A DNA stretch of 64,000 bases from Allorhodopirellula heiligendammensis (lineage in GTDB: Bacteria; Planctomycetota; Planctomycetia; Pirellulales; Pirellulaceae). Shown here piece after piece: positions 52,426 through 62,002 of the stretch. Every line of letters begins with the position of its first letter. Position 1 is the first letter of the stretch. The stretch covers positions 868,001 through 932,000 of the forward strand of contig NZ_SJPU01000003.1 of assembly GCF_007860105.1 (NCBI RefSeq). Reading direction: 5' to 3'. The position numbers and the translations under genes were made by a program. The notes below the pieces were generated by a model. It saw nothing but the letters and a program-made list of their open reading frames with translations, had not been told where the DNA came from and searched no databases.

Positions 52426-52463
52426 AAAAAAAGCCCGAGACGCAATTTCAGGCGGCTCGGGCT
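52426..52463 (-). terminator. leuA attenuator terminator
   Basis: On the minus strand AGCCCGAG-C-CGC ... GCG-T-CTCGGGCT forms an 8 + 3 pair stem around an 8-base loop and is directly followed by T7. It lies between the leucine-rich leader peptide and leuA, on the leuA strand. A leader segment reading CTCGGTCT (about 52544-52537) can pair with AGCCCGAG in 7 of 8 positions, a possible antiterminator. Confidence 0.85.
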
Positions 52464-52504
52464 AATTCGTGTTCAGCTGTGTGCGGAAAAGCGACGCTCT
52501 ACGG

Positions 52505-52582
52505 TCACACGACGAATCGGCTCGAGCTGCCGGGAAGCAGACCGAGGTCGAGGAGTAGTCGTAGGGCTAGTCGATTTCGCAT
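52505..52582 (-). CDS. leuL: leucine-rich leader peptide of leuA
   Basis: 25 residues starting MRNRLALRLLLDLGLLP, with eight Leu in the first 16 codons (CTA three times, CTC three times, CTG, CTT) and three of the first four Leu codons being CTA, which is uncommon in a GC-rich genome. It stops at TGA 52507-52505, 41 bases before the terminator stem. The promoter-like TTGACG/TATTCT pair would put the transcript start at or just before this ATG, so it may be translated without a leader. Too short for family evidence; the case rests on leucine content plus position. Confidence 0.75.
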   Translation of the reverse strand: MRNRLALRLLLDLGLLPGSSSRFVV

Positions 52583-52923
52583 GTTTTGCAGAATAAACAG
52601 TGGTTCCGGTGCGCGTCAAGTGGTGCGTAAAACACCCCGCTTGCCACCCAAGACGGGCGATGACCTTACCGGGTTCGCATATGCACTGGTCCGCAACAAA
52701 GTTTTTTCACGCGGGGTTGCTTCTGGCTTGATTCAACGCGATAGCGGTTCACGCCGGACTAGGGTCGGCGAAGTCCTCCACGAGCAGGTTCTCCGCGGGG
52801 TGCATGGGAAACATGGTCCGGAAAAAATCCATTAAGCTGTTGGCCGAACGTAACCTTTGCGTAATGTCAGCTCACTGACATCCGCACCGACCATCGCCCA
52901 CTTTAACTGGTGCGCAGCCAATC
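52583..52923. other. intergenic region between leuA leader and sulfatase
   Basis: 341 bp. It holds the leuA promoter candidate at its left end. Near its right end is TGTCAG-CTCA-CTGACA (52865-52880), a 16-bp palindrome 44 bases before the sulfatase ATG that could be an operator. No gene is seen. Confidence 0.5.
52590..52619 (-). promoter_or_regulatory. promoter candidate of the leuA leader
   Basis: Minus strand: -35 TTGACG (52619-52614), 18-base spacer, -10 TATTCT (52595-52590). The predicted start falls next to the leader-peptide ATG at 52582. Confidence 0.6.
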
Positions 52924-54393
52924 ATGCTATCGAATCAAACGCACGCCCTATTCCATCGTCTGCTGTATATGATCGTCGTCCTGTGCGGGTCGGCGGCAGT
53001 GCCCTGCTGTCATGGCGATGAAACGGTAGCGAGCACTCCCCATGTGGCACCGCCGGCGCACGTGGTGTTGGTCATGAGCGACGACCAGGGTTGGGGCCAG
53101 ACAGGGTATTACAACCATCCAATTTTAAAGACTCCGCATCTTGATGCGATGGCAGCCAATGGGCTGCGTTTGGACCGCTTCTATGCCGGTGGACCGGTGT
53201 GCTCACCGACTCGCGCGAGCGTGCTGACGGGGCGGACACATGATCGCACGGGGGTTCTATCTCATGGAGATGCGCTCCGACATCAAGAGAAAACTCTTCC
53301 TCAAGCAATGCAGAATGCCGGATATGCTACCGGACATTTTGGTAAATGGCATCTCAATGGCTTGCGTGGCGCGGGCGCTCCTATTCTGGCAAGTGACACC
53401 CATCATCCTGGAACCTTTGGCTTCGATGAATGGCTCTCGGTTACAAACTTTTTCGATCTCAACCCGATTCTAAGTCGGCAAGGAGAGTTCGAAGACTTTC
53501 GCGGCGACTCCTCTGAGATTATCGTCGCCGAGGCGCTCGATTTCATTGGGCGGCAGCAACAATCCAACCATCCTTCCTTCACTGTCATCTGGTACGGGTC
53601 CCCACATAGCCCGTTCTTGGCCAACCCTGACGACACCAAAGGTTTCGACCACCTCAATGCGAACGGGCAACAGCATCACGGTGAACTGGTCGCCATGGAT
53701 CGAAGTATCGGTACACTGCGTGCTGGCTTGCGTGAGCTGGGGATCGCAGACAATACACTGGTGTGGTTCAACAGTGATAACGGTGGATTGCCCGGTGTTG
53801 GTGCGGACTCCGTCGGCGGGTTGCGGGGGTTCAAGGGATCCGTATACGAAGGTGGGCTGCGTGTGCCGGGAATCGTCGAGTGGCCAGCGGGTATCAAGCC
53901 ACGGATCTCTGAATATCCCTCGGGCGTGGTCGACATATTCCCTACCCTGGCCGAATTGGTGGGAATTCCAAGTGACCGCATGGGCCTCCCAGTCGATGGC
54001 ATCAGCTTGGTACCGCTCTTTACTTCCGACCTCACTCGGCGTGAAAAGCCGTTACCATTTCAGTACAACGACAAGACGGTTCTGATCGATAATGACGATA
54101 AACTGATCCTCAATCGTAAAACGGGCCGCCTCGAACTGTACGACCTCGACGCCGACCCGCACGAGTCCACCAACCTTGCCAGTTCCCAACCGGAGAGGGC
54201 TTCCGCGTTGCAGCAGCAGACGATCGAGCTGAGCAAATCGATCGCCCGCAGCGCTACCGGAAAAGACTATCCCGAAGGCCAGCTGCTCAAAGAAAAGCCC
54301 AGTCGCCGCTATTGGGTGCAGGACCCTGCTTATCAACCGTATCTCGATCGCCTGTTTGCACGGCCTGAGTATCAGCGTGAAAGCCAACGTTGA
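52924..54393 (+). CDS. secreted sulfatase
   Basis: 489 residues. A signal peptide lies at about 1-30. The formylglycine motif is C93-S-P-T-R-A-S (C-x-P-x-R), the metal Asp pair is [16 protein letters not shown], and [11 protein letters not shown] and [10 protein letters not shown] are the next catalytic blocks; [10 protein letters not shown] supplies the late metal ligands. It should hydrolyse sulfate esters, probably in sulfated polysaccharides, outside the cytoplasm after formylglycine conversion. The C-terminal block [20 protein letters not shown] is standard. Substrate not predictable. Confidence 0.95.
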   Translation: MLSNQTHALFHRLLYMIVVLCGSAAVPCCHGDETVASTPHVAPPAHVVLVMSDDQGWGQTGYYNHPILKTPHLDAMAANGLRLDRFYAGGPVCSPTRASVLTGRTHDRTGVLSHGDALRHQEKTLPQAMQNAGYATGHFGKWHLNGLRGAGAPILASDTHHPGTFGFDEWLSVTNFFDLNPILSRQGEFEDFRGDSSEIIVAEALDFIGRQQQSNHPSFTVIWYGSPHSPFLANPDDTKGFDHLNANGQQHHGELVAMDRSIGTLRAGLRELGIADNTLVWFNSDNGGLPGVGADSVGGLRGFKGSVYEGGLRVPGIVEWPAGIKPRISEYPSGVVDIFPTLAELVGIPSDRMGLPVDGISLVPLFTSDLTRREKPLPFQYNDKTVLIDNDDKLILNRKTGRLELYDLDADPHESTNLASSQPERASALQQQTIELSKSIARSATGKDYPEGQLLKEKPSRRYWVQDPAYQPYLDRLFARPEYQRESQR

Positions 54394-54557
54394 CACTACG
54401 ATCGTCTGCATTTCCGATGGATGCGATGCCTGCCGTTTCCCTTGGTGGTGACCCCCATTCGTCATCGCCTCGGCAGACCCGATCTACCTCCAATTGACTC
54501 GCCCTTTCCCTGTGTCACAAAAATGACAGGGTACGTCACCTGCTAAGAGGAAAGCTG

Positions 54558-55523
54558 ATGAACCGACCTGAATCTCCGCCCTCGCTATCGCGTCGCCAGT
54601 TCTCGCTCGCCTCTGCGGCCGCAGTGGGGTCGCTGGCAATCCAAGCCAGCAGTTCGCCTGCTCGAGCAGCAGAGCTGGAAGCTACTCCATTTAGACTCAA
54701 CTACCTGCTCGCGTCGAGCATGTATGGGCATGTTTACCTTGGTGATATACTTCCCGAAGTCGCCCAAACAGGTGCCACGGCAATCGACCTCTGGCCGCGT
54801 CCTCACGGCAGCCAGCGGGAACAACTCGATGCGATCGGCGAAGAAAAACTGATTGCGATGTTGGGTCACTACAACGTCACCGTGGGGTGCTTATCACGAT
54901 TCGATCTCAGCGCGGCTGATCGACAGGGAGAGATGCGTCGCGAACTCAAGCTGGCCGGTCGCCTGGGGTGTCCCTGTGTGGTGACGGCGGGGCGGGGACC
55001 TAAGAATCTATCAGGCGGGGAACTCAAATCGGCCGTCAAACAGTTTGTCGAGGACCAGAAACGAAACATTGATGTCGCTGAAGCCAATAACGTCCGGCTC
55101 GCGATTGAAAATCATTCTAATAACCTGATCGATTCCCCCGACTCACTTAAATGGCTTGCTGAGTTCGCACCTTCGTCAGGTTTGGCGATCGCCTTGGCTC
55201 CCTACCACCTACCTCAAGACCCAGCACTGATCGCAGGTTTGATTGAATCGCTCGGTCCCTCTATTGCCTTGTTTTATGCTTGGGAGCATGGCATGGGAAG
55301 CATGAAACGCTTGCCCAAAGAACAAGAATTGACGCAGATGCCCGGACGTGGCATGCTCGACTTTCGGCCGCTACTGGCGGCACTTCAGAAGATTCAGTTT
55401 TCCGGATGGACGGAGATATTCATGCACCCCGTGCCACGGGGGATTCCAATTTTGGAAAGCGAAGCGAAGGTGACTGAGGAAATCAACGTTGCCCGAGCGT
55501 ACTTAGAAAGGCTGCTCAGATGA
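54558..55523 (+). CDS. exported TIM-barrel isomerase-like protein
   Basis: 321 residues; GAGGAAAG precedes the ATG. Twin-arginine signal SRRQFSLASAAAVGSLAIQA. The barrel is of the xylose-isomerase-like family (TGATAIDLWPRPHGSQREQL, LAIENHSNNLIDSPDSLKWL with the metal-ligand region, FSGWTEIFMHPVPRG). The stop overlaps the DJ-1/PfpI gene's ATG (ATGA). Distinct from the similar protein at 43784-44623. The substrate is unknown. Confidence 0.85.
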   Translation: MNRPESPPSLSRRQFSLASAAAVGSLAIQASSSPARAAELEATPFRLNYLLASSMYGHVYLGDILPEVAQTGATAIDLWPRPHGSQREQLDAIGEEKLIAMLGHYNVTVGCLSRFDLSAADRQGEMRRELKLAGRLGCPCVVTAGRGPKNLSGGELKSAVKQFVEDQKRNIDVAEANNVRLAIENHSNNLIDSPDSLKWLAEFAPSSGLAIALAPYHLPQDPALIAGLIESLGPSIALFYAWEHGMGSMKRLPKEQELTQMPGRGMLDFRPLLAALQKIQFSGWTEIFMHPVPRGIPILESEAKVTEEINVARAYLERLLR

Positions 55524-56089
55524 AACCTAAGGTGCTAATCGTTATCGGCGATGCTGCAGAAACACTCGATACAATGTATCCCTATTACCGATTGATCGAG
55601 GCTGGATTCCAACCCATTGTCGCGGGGCCCGAAGTCCATCGTTATCAGATGGTTTTGCACGAAGTGAAACCCGGATGGACGATTACGAAGGAGTGGGAAG
55701 GTTACACGATTCAGTCCGACATCGCGTTTCGCGATATCAATCCAGACGAATATCTTGGTATCTTCTTCAGTGGTGGACGTGCACCCGAGTATATTCGCGA
55801 GGATCCTGATCTCATTCGCGTGACGAAGCATTTCTTTGAAGTCGATGCGCCAATCATGAGTGTTTGTCACGGCGTCGAGATCCCCGCCCGGGCCGGTTGC
55901 GTGCAGGGTCGACGAATGGCCACGGTAGCGAAGTGTCAGTTCGACTTAGAGGTTTGCGGCGGCATCTACGTCGATGAGCCCTGTGTCATTGACCGCAACT
56001 TGGTCTCCGGTCGAACTTTTCACGACAACGGAGTGTTCGTCGGTCCGTGGATCAAGCTGCTTGAGGAAAGACACCGCCAGCAATCTTAA
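55520..56089 (+). CDS. DJ-1/PfpI family protein
   Basis: 189 residues. KVLIVIGDAAETLDTMYPYY begins the flavodoxin-like fold; the nucleophile elbow reads SVCHGVEIPARAG with Cys in the usual position, and GIFFSGGRAPEYIREDPD supplies the Glu-bearing loop region. It is translationally coupled to the isomerase gene. DJ-1/PfpI members include proteases, chaperones and glyoxalases; which applies here cannot be told. Confidence 0.88.
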   Translation: MKPKVLIVIGDAAETLDTMYPYYRLIEAGFQPIVAGPEVHRYQMVLHEVKPGWTITKEWEGYTIQSDIAFRDINPDEYLGIFFSGGRAPEYIREDPDLIRVTKHFFEVDAPIMSVCHGVEIPARAGCVQGRRMATVAKCQFDLEVCGGIYVDEPCVIDRNLVSGRTFHDNGVFVGPWIKLLEERHRQQS

Positions 56090-56203
56090 CCCGGCCAATG
56101 TTTGACATGTCCGCAAGCTAATATGCGGTTGGGTCGCCCGACTCACCGCTGAAGCGGTCTCGAAGCCAGTTTTTGGGTGTCACCTGCGAAAATGCGTCCC
56201 GAA

Positions 56204-56232
56204 TTGACCCGGAGACGCGGGGGGCGTAAAAT
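56204..56232 (+). promoter_or_regulatory. sigma-70-type promoter of the arg operon
   Basis: TTGACC (56204-56209), a 17-base spacer, and TAAAAT (56227-56232), 29 bases before the argB ATG. Confidence 0.7.
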
Positions 56233-56261
56233 TCCCCGCTTTTCTTGCGGACGAGCATTCC

Positions 56262-57125
56262 ATGAATCAAGCGATCGCGAAAGCGGACACCCTCATCGAG
56301 GCGATGGGGTGGATCCGTCGTTTCCGTGGCAAAACGACCGTCATCAAACTCGGTGGCAGCTTGCTCGAAGACCGGGTGGCGTTGCATCATCTGCTGCTCG
56401 ATGTGATTTTCATGGAAACCGTCGGCCTGCGCCCGGTCGTTGTCCATGGCGGCGGGAAAGCAATCACGCAGGCAATGGCTGACGCTGGCATTCAAGCTGA
56501 GTTCGTTCGCGGTCGACGGGTAACCGATGCTCCATCTCTGCAGGTCGTCGAGCAGGTCTTGGCGGGTGAGCTGAATATTGAAATCACGCAGATGATGGAG
56601 AAACTCGGCGGTCGGGCGATGAATCTTTCACCGCGTACCACCTGTGTCCTGCATGGCGAAAAGCTGCTCGATCCCGACGGCGCTGATCTGGGATTTGTTG
56701 GCAACGTCACCAGCGTTGATCGCGACGTGGTTGAGAGCCTCGCTTACACCGACCAGGTCCCCGTGATTCCGTCATTGTGTTATGACGCCGAGGGCCAGCT
56801 CTACAACGTTAACGCCGACACCGCAGCGATGGCCGTGGCCCAATCGTTAGGGGCCGACAAGCTGGTGTTTCTCTCAGATGTCAATGGCGTCCGTCGCGAT
56901 GAGCAGGACCCCCATTCGATCATTCCTGCGATGTCTGCGGGCGAGGCACGCCAGCTCATCACCGATGGGGTAATCCGCGGCGGGATGATCCCGAAGGTCG
57001 AAGCCTGCTTGGAAACGCTCGACCGGGGAGTTCAAAAAGTACACATCATTGACGGTCGCCTACGCCACTCACTCCTATTGGAAATCTTCACCACCGATGG
57101 TGTGGGAACCGAGATCCACGCATGA
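56262..57125 (+). CDS. argB: acetylglutamate kinase
   Basis: 287 residues. [12 protein letters not shown] is the nucleotide-binding start, [18 protein letters not shown] the substrate loop, and [20 protein letters not shown] with VFLSDVNGV the family's C-terminal blocks, ending in [14 protein letters not shown]. Phosphorylates N-acetylglutamate, the second step of arginine synthesis. It leads an operon with an ArgD-like gene and argF, joined by ATGA overlaps. Confidence 0.96.
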   Translation: MNQAIAKADTLIEAMGWIRRFRGKTTVIKLGGSLLEDRVALHHLLLDVIFMETVGLRPVVVHGGGKAITQAMADAGIQAEFVRGRRVTDAPSLQVVEQVLAGELNIEITQMMEKLGGRAMNLSPRTTCVLHGEKLLDPDGADLGFVGNVTSVDRDVVESLAYTDQVPVIPSLCYDAEGQLYNVNADTAAMAVAQSLGADKLVFLSDVNGVRRDEQDPHSIIPAMSAGEARQLITDGVIRGGMIPKVEACLETLDRGVQKVHIIDGRLRHSLLLEIFTTDGVGTEIHA

Positions 57126-58501
57126 GTGAGTCGCAACACTCGACGCCATGGCTCAATGCACTCGCTGGAACGATTTCCGCAACCGGACGCGACTGCGAGT
57201 ATCTCACCGAGGCGAGTGCACGGTGGGCGCAGTCACAGTGGAGTGGTGAGGATAGTGGACTCGCGATCGCCGCCTCCGATCTGGCTGAGCGGCTGCGCGT
57301 CCTCACCGGTCAAGACGAACGCGGCATCGCAACCTGTCTGAACTCAGCCTCGGTCGAGAGCTTGTTGCAATGGGCCGTCGTTCTGTGCCGCCTTCATCAC
57401 CAGTCGGCTACAGAATCTAGTGGATCAGGTGAGACAAACCGTGCCGGTGCACGCTGCTTGGCTGCTGTTGGTAGCGATCACGGCGGTGGCATTGTCGGTC
57501 GCATGGCGAGCGGACGGGCGGATTCCCGATCACCGGCATGGCCGCTCGTACCAGGGTTCACCCACTCGCCGCTGGAGTCACTCGCCGAACGCATTGATCA
57601 CAACGTGGCCATGGTGCTGGTCTCGCCAATTGACGTCCACGACCGGATGCTGGCGATTCCCGGTGACCAACTTTTGGCCATTAGCGAGGCCTGTCAGCGC
57701 CATGGGGCGTCTCTGGTTATCGATCACAGCCGCATTCCGCCGCAGGGTGGTCAATTTTGGGTGCATGAGGCAATTGCACCGGTCACGGCCGACGCCGTCC
57801 TAATGTCTGCTGGGCTGACTGGTGGGGCCGAAGGCGGACTGCTGACGCTCAGCAGTCCACTGGCGAAGCAGGTCACAACTCTCGCTGCGAGCGTGCCGGA
57901 GCTGTCGAGCAGTTCGTGGATTGCAGCCATCGCCGCCGCCACTCTCGATCAGTGGATCGAGCATTCATGGTGTGATGCGGCAATGGATGGGCTGGCCACT
58001 GAGCTGGCGGGCAGAATGGCGGGCCGCGAATGCGTGCGAGATCTGCACGTTACCGGCCGGGCGATCGGCATGGAACTGGACATTCCAGCAGTTCAGTGGG
58101 CGGAGGCTGCCGCAGAACATCAGCTCGGCGTCGCGACCGCGGGCGAGTTCGCGGTCGCAATGCAACCTCCACTGATTCTCAGTTCAGACGACATCACCAC
58201 GCTGTGCAATCGAGTCGATCAGGTCTTCGATTGGATCGAGATGGAAGAACAGCAACCAGCTGAAGCTCCATCTCAGTCTGTTGAATCTCCACCCGCGGAG
58301 TCTCCAACGGATGAGTCTTCGTTGGAGGAGTCCAACACAGGTAAATCGGTCCCCGAGGAATCGCCACAACAAACCATCGACGATTCAGAATATGATGTGA
58401 ACGAAAACGACTCGCTCGACGATGATTTCGATGAAGAGTTACGCCCAGACGATGAGAATCACTCCCCGGCTATGAATATTGAACCGGAAATCCAATCATG
58501 A
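57122..58501 (+). CDS. ArgD-like class III aminotransferase homologue lacking the PLP lysine
   Basis: 459 residues. Position and pattern match acetylornithine aminotransferase: [19 protein letters not shown] stands where ArgD has NSGAEANEAAxK, and [12 protein letters not shown] (D201) stands for the DExxxGxGRxG block. The next block, where ArgD has the Schiff-base Lys before a GGG-type loop, reads [17 protein letters not shown]: Ser-Ala replaces the Lys. The GAEAN loop is also changed. The last 80 residues are a Glu/Ser/Pro-rich acidic tail. Between argB and argF with ATGA overlaps. Inference: a pseudoenzyme or a degenerate copy; a true argD would be elsewhere. Confidence 0.7.
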   Translation: MSESQHSTPWLNALAGTISATGRDCEYLTEASARWAQSQWSGEDSGLAIAASDLAERLRVLTGQDERGIATCLNSASVESLLQWAVVLCRLHHQSATESSGSGETNRAGARCLAAVGSDHGGGIVGRMASGRADSRSPAWPLVPGFTHSPLESLAERIDHNVAMVLVSPIDVHDRMLAIPGDQLLAISEACQRHGASLVIDHSRIPPQGGQFWVHEAIAPVTADAVLMSAGLTGGAEGGLLTLSSPLAKQVTTLAASVPELSSSSWIAAIAAATLDQWIEHSWCDAAMDGLATELAGRMAGRECVRDLHVTGRAIGMELDIPAVQWAEAAAEHQLGVATAGEFAVAMQPPLILSSDDITTLCNRVDQVFDWIEMEEQQPAEAPSQSVESPPAESPTDESSLEESNTGKSVPEESPQQTIDDSEYDVNENDSLDDDFDEELRPDDENHSPAMNIEPEIQS

Positions 58502-59454
58502 GACACCTACTCACCCTGTTCGATCTCGATCCGAACGAACTTAACTCCATTCTCGCCACCGCGCGATACCTCAAAGACGAACTCCGCAGCGGACGCCGCC
58601 CACCGATTTTGGAGCGTCATACGTTGGCACTCCTGTTCGAAAAGCCGAGTCTGCGGACGCGGGTGAGCTTTGAAACCGGCATGACCCAACTCGGTGGGGG
58701 CAGTCTTTTTTTGGGTGACGACGTCGGCTGGGGCAAACGCGAGTCACCTGCAGATTTCACGAACGTACTAGGCCAATTCGTTGACGCGGTCGCCTGCCGC
58801 TCGAAGAAGCATGAACGCGTCGAAGAGCTGGCCAGCTTCAACGCGATGCCTGTAATCAACAGCCTGACTGATCTGTCGCATCCCTGCCAAGCGATCGCGG
58901 ATGTGCTGACCATCCAGGAAGCGTTCGGCTCCCTGACCGGGCGACACGTCGTCTTCGTCGGTGATGGGAACAATGTCTCTCGCTCTCTGGCCCTGGCCTG
59001 CGCTATGCTCGGTATGCATTTTACGCTGGCCCGACCCGATGGATATGAACTCGATCAGCCCTGGCTGGACCGGATCGCAGCACGCTATCCCGATGCGAAG
59101 ATCGATCAGGTGTGTGACCCGTCGGCTGCGGTGAAACATGCTGACGCGATCTATACCGACGTGTGGACGAGCATGGGCCAGGAAGCTGAATCGAAGATCC
59201 GCCGGCAAGCATTCGCAGACTACCAGCTCAATGCCGATCTGATGGCGGCGGCTCCGCCTACTGCGCGCGTGCTGCACTGCCTGCCCGCCGTTCGTGGCCA
59301 AGAAATCACCGATGACGTGATCGATGGCTCGCAGAGCGATGTCATCAACCAAGCTGGCAACCGGATGCACGCCCAAAAAGCGTTGCTCGTGTTTCTGTTA
59401 CGACCGCAGTGGATCGACGAGAACGTGCCCCAGGCCGACCTGGCGACGCCGTAG
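58498..59454 (+). CDS. argF: ornithine carbamoyltransferase
   Basis: 318 residues. Carbamoyl-phosphate motif [11 protein letters not shown], then [16 protein letters not shown] (HPxQ), [26 protein letters not shown] and the ornithine-site [18 protein letters not shown]. Converts ornithine and carbamoyl phosphate to citrulline. Its ATG overlaps the stop of the ArgD-like gene. No arginine operator is recognised. Confidence 0.96.
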   Translation: MRHLLTLFDLDPNELNSILATARYLKDELRSGRRPPILERHTLALLFEKPSLRTRVSFETGMTQLGGGSLFLGDDVGWGKRESPADFTNVLGQFVDAVACRSKKHERVEELASFNAMPVINSLTDLSHPCQAIADVLTIQEAFGSLTGRHVVFVGDGNNVSRSLALACAMLGMHFTLARPDGYELDQPWLDRIAARYPDAKIDQVCDPSAAVKHADAIYTDVWTSMGQEAESKIRRQAFADYQLNADLMAAAPPTARVLHCLPAVRGQEITDDVIDGSQSDVINQAGNRMHAQKALLVFLLRPQWIDENVPQADLATP

Positions 59455-59926
59455 GCTACGACTGACTGTACATGGGTGGAGTGCGGACGTGAAGAGTTGT
59501 CTTCGTGCTCGCCAGAACGCCGATTTTAGTTGCTGGCTCGTCTATCTTGACGGCCGCTCGAGCGGGTGCAAACCTGATTAAATCAGGTGCTTGGATGATG
59601 CAAGCACTCGGGGCATTGCCCCTTGCTACGGAGCATTTGCGAGACCGCCGGCCAGCAACGGGCTGTTCGTACCATCGCGGCGGGTGGCATTCCCGCAGGC
59701 GAGCGAATCCTCTGAACTCCGCATCGCGATGACACGTCATCTCCAGTGTTGATTTCGCTTTTTATGGCCCGGCCATCTCGCAGGCCTTTTTCGGAGGGAT
59801 TTCACGCCGCTCGCTGTACTCAGGGCCTGCGTACCAAGCGTACCGATTTTTATTAAAGTCCGTTATACTTTCGCCCCTTGCCGATGTGGGCTCAACCGCT
59901 CTTTTCAATGTTTCCAACAGATCAAC
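59455..59926. other. intergenic gap before pgl, no convincing gene
   Basis: 472 bp. Frames on both strands near 59456-59740 lack starts with signals and look unlike real proteins. A palindrome GGGGCATTGCCCC sits at about 59619-59631. A TATACT box at 59864-59869 may serve pgl, but its -35 is weak. Confidence 0.45.
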
Positions 59927-60646
59927 ATGGCCGTATCAACTAAAGTTCTTGCCGATCCCGCCTCGCTTGCCGAGACCTTCGCCGCCGATTTCGCAGCATG
60001 GGTGGATGCCCAGTCGGGCGATGCCATCACGGTAGCACTCTCGGGAGGCAGCACCCCGAAGAGATTGTTCGAGTTGTGGGCAGATCAGTATGCAGATCAA
60101 ATTGATTGGTCACGAATTCAGTTCTTCTGGGGCGACGAACGCTGCGTGCCACCCGCGGATCCCGAGAGCAATTTCGGCGTCGCCAAGCAACTGCTTTTTG
60201 ATCGGATCACCATCCCGGCGGAGAATATCCATCGCGTGCGAGGGGAAGCATCCGCCGAGCAAGAATGCAGCCGCTACGAGCGAGAGATCCAGCAGGTCGT
60301 GCCTACCGATCAGGATGGAAACCCGGAGTTTGACCTAATCATTCTCGGCATGGGAGACGATGGACACACCGCGTCGATCTTCCCCCATCAGAGTGAATTC
60401 TTGAGTTCCCAGGCCGTGTGCGAAGTAGCCACGCATCCACAGTCCGGCCAACAGCGGATCACGCTGACAGGCCGAGTGCTTAACGCCGCGAAAAAGGTAT
60501 CAGTGCTCGTGACAGGCGCCGGCAAAGCAGATGTGCTGGCGGACGTGATTGGTAGGCAGGGCGCCTTTGCAGAATATCCCGTATCGCATGTTGAGGGTGA
60601 CGACGTTTGTTTCTACATCGACCAGGCCGCTGCCGCAAAGCTGTAG
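59927..60646 (+). CDS. pgl: 6-phosphogluconolactonase
   Basis: 239 residues, normal length. Motifs: VALSGGSTPKRLFELWADQY (phosphate loop), QFFWGDERCVPPADPESNFG, ILGMGDDGHTASIFPHQ (catalytic His) and RITLTGRVLNAAKKVSVLV. Hydrolyses 6-phosphogluconolactone in the oxidative pentose phosphate pathway. No zwf or gnd nearby in the window. Confidence 0.95.
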   Translation: MAVSTKVLADPASLAETFAADFAAWVDAQSGDAITVALSGGSTPKRLFELWADQYADQIDWSRIQFFWGDERCVPPADPESNFGVAKQLLFDRITIPAENIHRVRGEASAEQECSRYEREIQQVVPTDQDGNPEFDLIILGMGDDGHTASIFPHQSEFLSSQAVCEVATHPQSGQQRITLTGRVLNAAKKVSVLVTGAGKADVLADVIGRQGAFAEYPVSHVEGDDVCFYIDQAAAAKL

Positions 60647-60688
60647 CACACGGTCAAGAAGAGCGGTCTGTTTACTAAGGAATCTACG

Positions 60689-60982
60689 ATGTTGAAGTTT
60701 CTGTCGGGCCTCGTTGTGGGGGCGATTGTGATGTACACCGCGATGCACTTTCATCTCGTTCGCGGTCAAAACGGTGTCTTCGTGGTTGCGAAAGTAACCA
60801 GTGATCTGTCGGACGTCTTCGTCGACATTCGAGGTTTCACGGTCGAGGACTGGAAGCAACACAAGCCGCTCGCCGCTGCGATCATTCAGAGCGACCGCTC
60901 CGAAGTGCTCGATGACGCGACGCTTGATAGCTTCCGCGAAGGCGTGCATTCCGTGGTCGACCATCTCTTCTCAAAAGATTGA
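60689..60982 (+). CDS. small membrane-anchored protein of unknown function
   Basis: 97 residues; AAGGAAT is well spaced before the ATG. An N-terminal hydrophobic segment (LKFLSGLVVGAIVMYTAM) would anchor it, and the rest is soluble, with DVFVDIRGFTVEDWKQHKPL and a C-terminal helix. Not a recognised family. Directly upstream of the DUF542 gene on the same strand. Confidence 0.75.
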   Translation: MLKFLSGLVVGAIVMYTAMHFHLVRGQNGVFVVAKVTSDLSDVFVDIRGFTVEDWKQHKPLAAAIIQSDRSEVLDDATLDSFREGVHSVVDHLFSKD

Positions 60983-60992
60983 AGCTGATTCG

Positions 60993-61184
60993 ATGGATTG
61001 CGATCTCGACACCAGTATCCCGGACTGGATCATCGAACACCCCGAAACAACGGGTGTCTTCAGTGGGCTTGGCCTAGATATCAACTGCGCGGGCAAATCT
61101 CTGGAATATGCCTGTCTTCAGAATGACCTCAGCCCCACCGTGGTGCTCGAACAACTGCGAGACGCAATTGACGGCTCAGCCTGA
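60993..61184 (+). CDS. stand-alone DUF542 (ScdA N-terminal) domain protein
   Basis: 63 residues starting MDCDLDTSIPDWIIEHPETT. The DUF542 pattern is present: PETTGVFSGLGLDINCAGKSLEYAC, with C and AC in the positions of the family's CCGG and AC. Such domains precede the hemerythrin domain in RIC (ScdA/YtfE) iron-sulfur cluster repair proteins and also occur alone. It starts 11 bases after the preceding gene. A decayed RIC gene follows at 61662. Confidence 0.8.
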   Translation: MDCDLDTSIPDWIIEHPETTGVFSGLGLDINCAGKSLEYACLQNDLSPTVVLEQLRDAIDGSA

Positions 61185-61234
61185 TCGAGTTGAACATTTT
61201 GAACGCAGGCACCTGTGTCCGCCAGCGAATGGAA

Positions 61235-61453
61235 TCAACTGGGCGATTGCCAGGAAATTGCGAGGGCAGCCGCCTTCGCGACCCGCTCGAGTAACTCTGG
61301 ATAGCGACTGGGCGGTCCATTACTCGCAAAGTCGCTCGCAGCCTTCTGCCGATCAGCGGAGTCGGCACCGTCGGAAGTGTCCATCTCTTCGGCGCAGCGC
61401 GCCAGCCGCTCGCAAAGGTCGTCCCACTCGTTCTCGATCCAAGGGTCATGCAT
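61235..61453 (-). CDS. small acidic hypothetical protein
   Basis: 72 residues, MHDPWIENEWDDLCERLARC onward, with acidic and Ala-rich helices. No family is recognised and no Shine-Dalgarno is seen. Codon third positions are mostly G or C along its length, as in neighbouring genes, which suggests it is real. It is convergent with the DUF542 gene. Confidence 0.5.
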   Translation of the reverse strand: MHDPWIENEWDDLCERLARCAEEMDTSDGADSADRQKAASDFASNGPPSRYPELLERVAKAAALAISWQSPS

Positions 61454-61563
61454 GCTGAAATGATTGTTCGGGCAACTATTGGGGGCTACAAATCCGCCGC
61501 CAGTTTACCAAATTCGATGCCGCTTCGCTGGCGCCAACTCGAAGGTGTGAGGGAGCCCCGCAC

Positions 61564-61592
61564 TTGCCTTTCTCCCACTGCGCATATATACT
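61564..61592 (+). promoter_or_regulatory. promoter ahead of the decayed ric gene
   Basis: TTGCCT (61564-61569), 17-base spacer, TATACT (61587-61592): a near-consensus sigma-70-type pair about 70 bases before the pseudogene start. It has outlasted the decay of the gene behind it, and may now serve the cupin gene. Confidence 0.6.
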
Positions 61593-61661
61593 ATACATTC
61601 AGGTAGAGTTTATGTGCTCGGCCAGGAAGGCGCCAGCGAAAGTTTCTCGCAGAGACCAGTC

Positions 61662-61980
61662 ATGTCGGAAGTCAACTTGGGTAGCAGTGTCGGGCAGTGG
61701 GTGGTGGAATATCCGCAAACCGCCGACGTTTTTGAAACACTCCAAATCAGTTATTGCTGCGAGGGAGACCAGTCGGTCGAAGAGGCGTGCTGGAAGAATG
61801 GACTATGGCGTGCACCCAGAGGCGAGTTCGAGTCATCGCGAGATGCTCGCAGCGTTGCACCGATTTGAGATCGACACGCATCACCATCTCCACAAAGAGC
61901 ACTACCTACTATTCCCGCGGGCGATCGCATTGGAGGCGGAGTTAATGACTTCGCCCCTGACATCGCAGCCCGCCCATTAA
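61662..61980 (+). pseudogene. ric (remnant): decayed RIC/ScdA (DUF542-hemerythrin) gene
   Basis: The first frame from ATG 61662 reads MSEVNLGSSVGQWVVEYPQT, then LQISYCCEGDQSVEEACWKN, a clear DUF542 domain with CC and AC. Near 61800 coherence passes to the +1-shifted frame, which reads SSHREMLAALHRFEIDTHHH and LHKEHYLLFPRAIALEAEL, the hemerythrin C-terminus of RIC. The intervening 100 or more residues are missing. So an internal deletion and frameshift destroyed the gene. RIC proteins repair iron-sulfur clusters after nitric oxide or oxidative damage. Confidence 0.8.
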
Positions 61981-62002
61981 CCCTTTCGGAGAAAACAGAA
62001 CG

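Noticed and set aside
59456-59740. 94-codon minus-strand frame before pgl
   Set aside because: Arg/Pro/Ala-rich translation, no ribosome-binding site, no family; the region also holds a palindrome.
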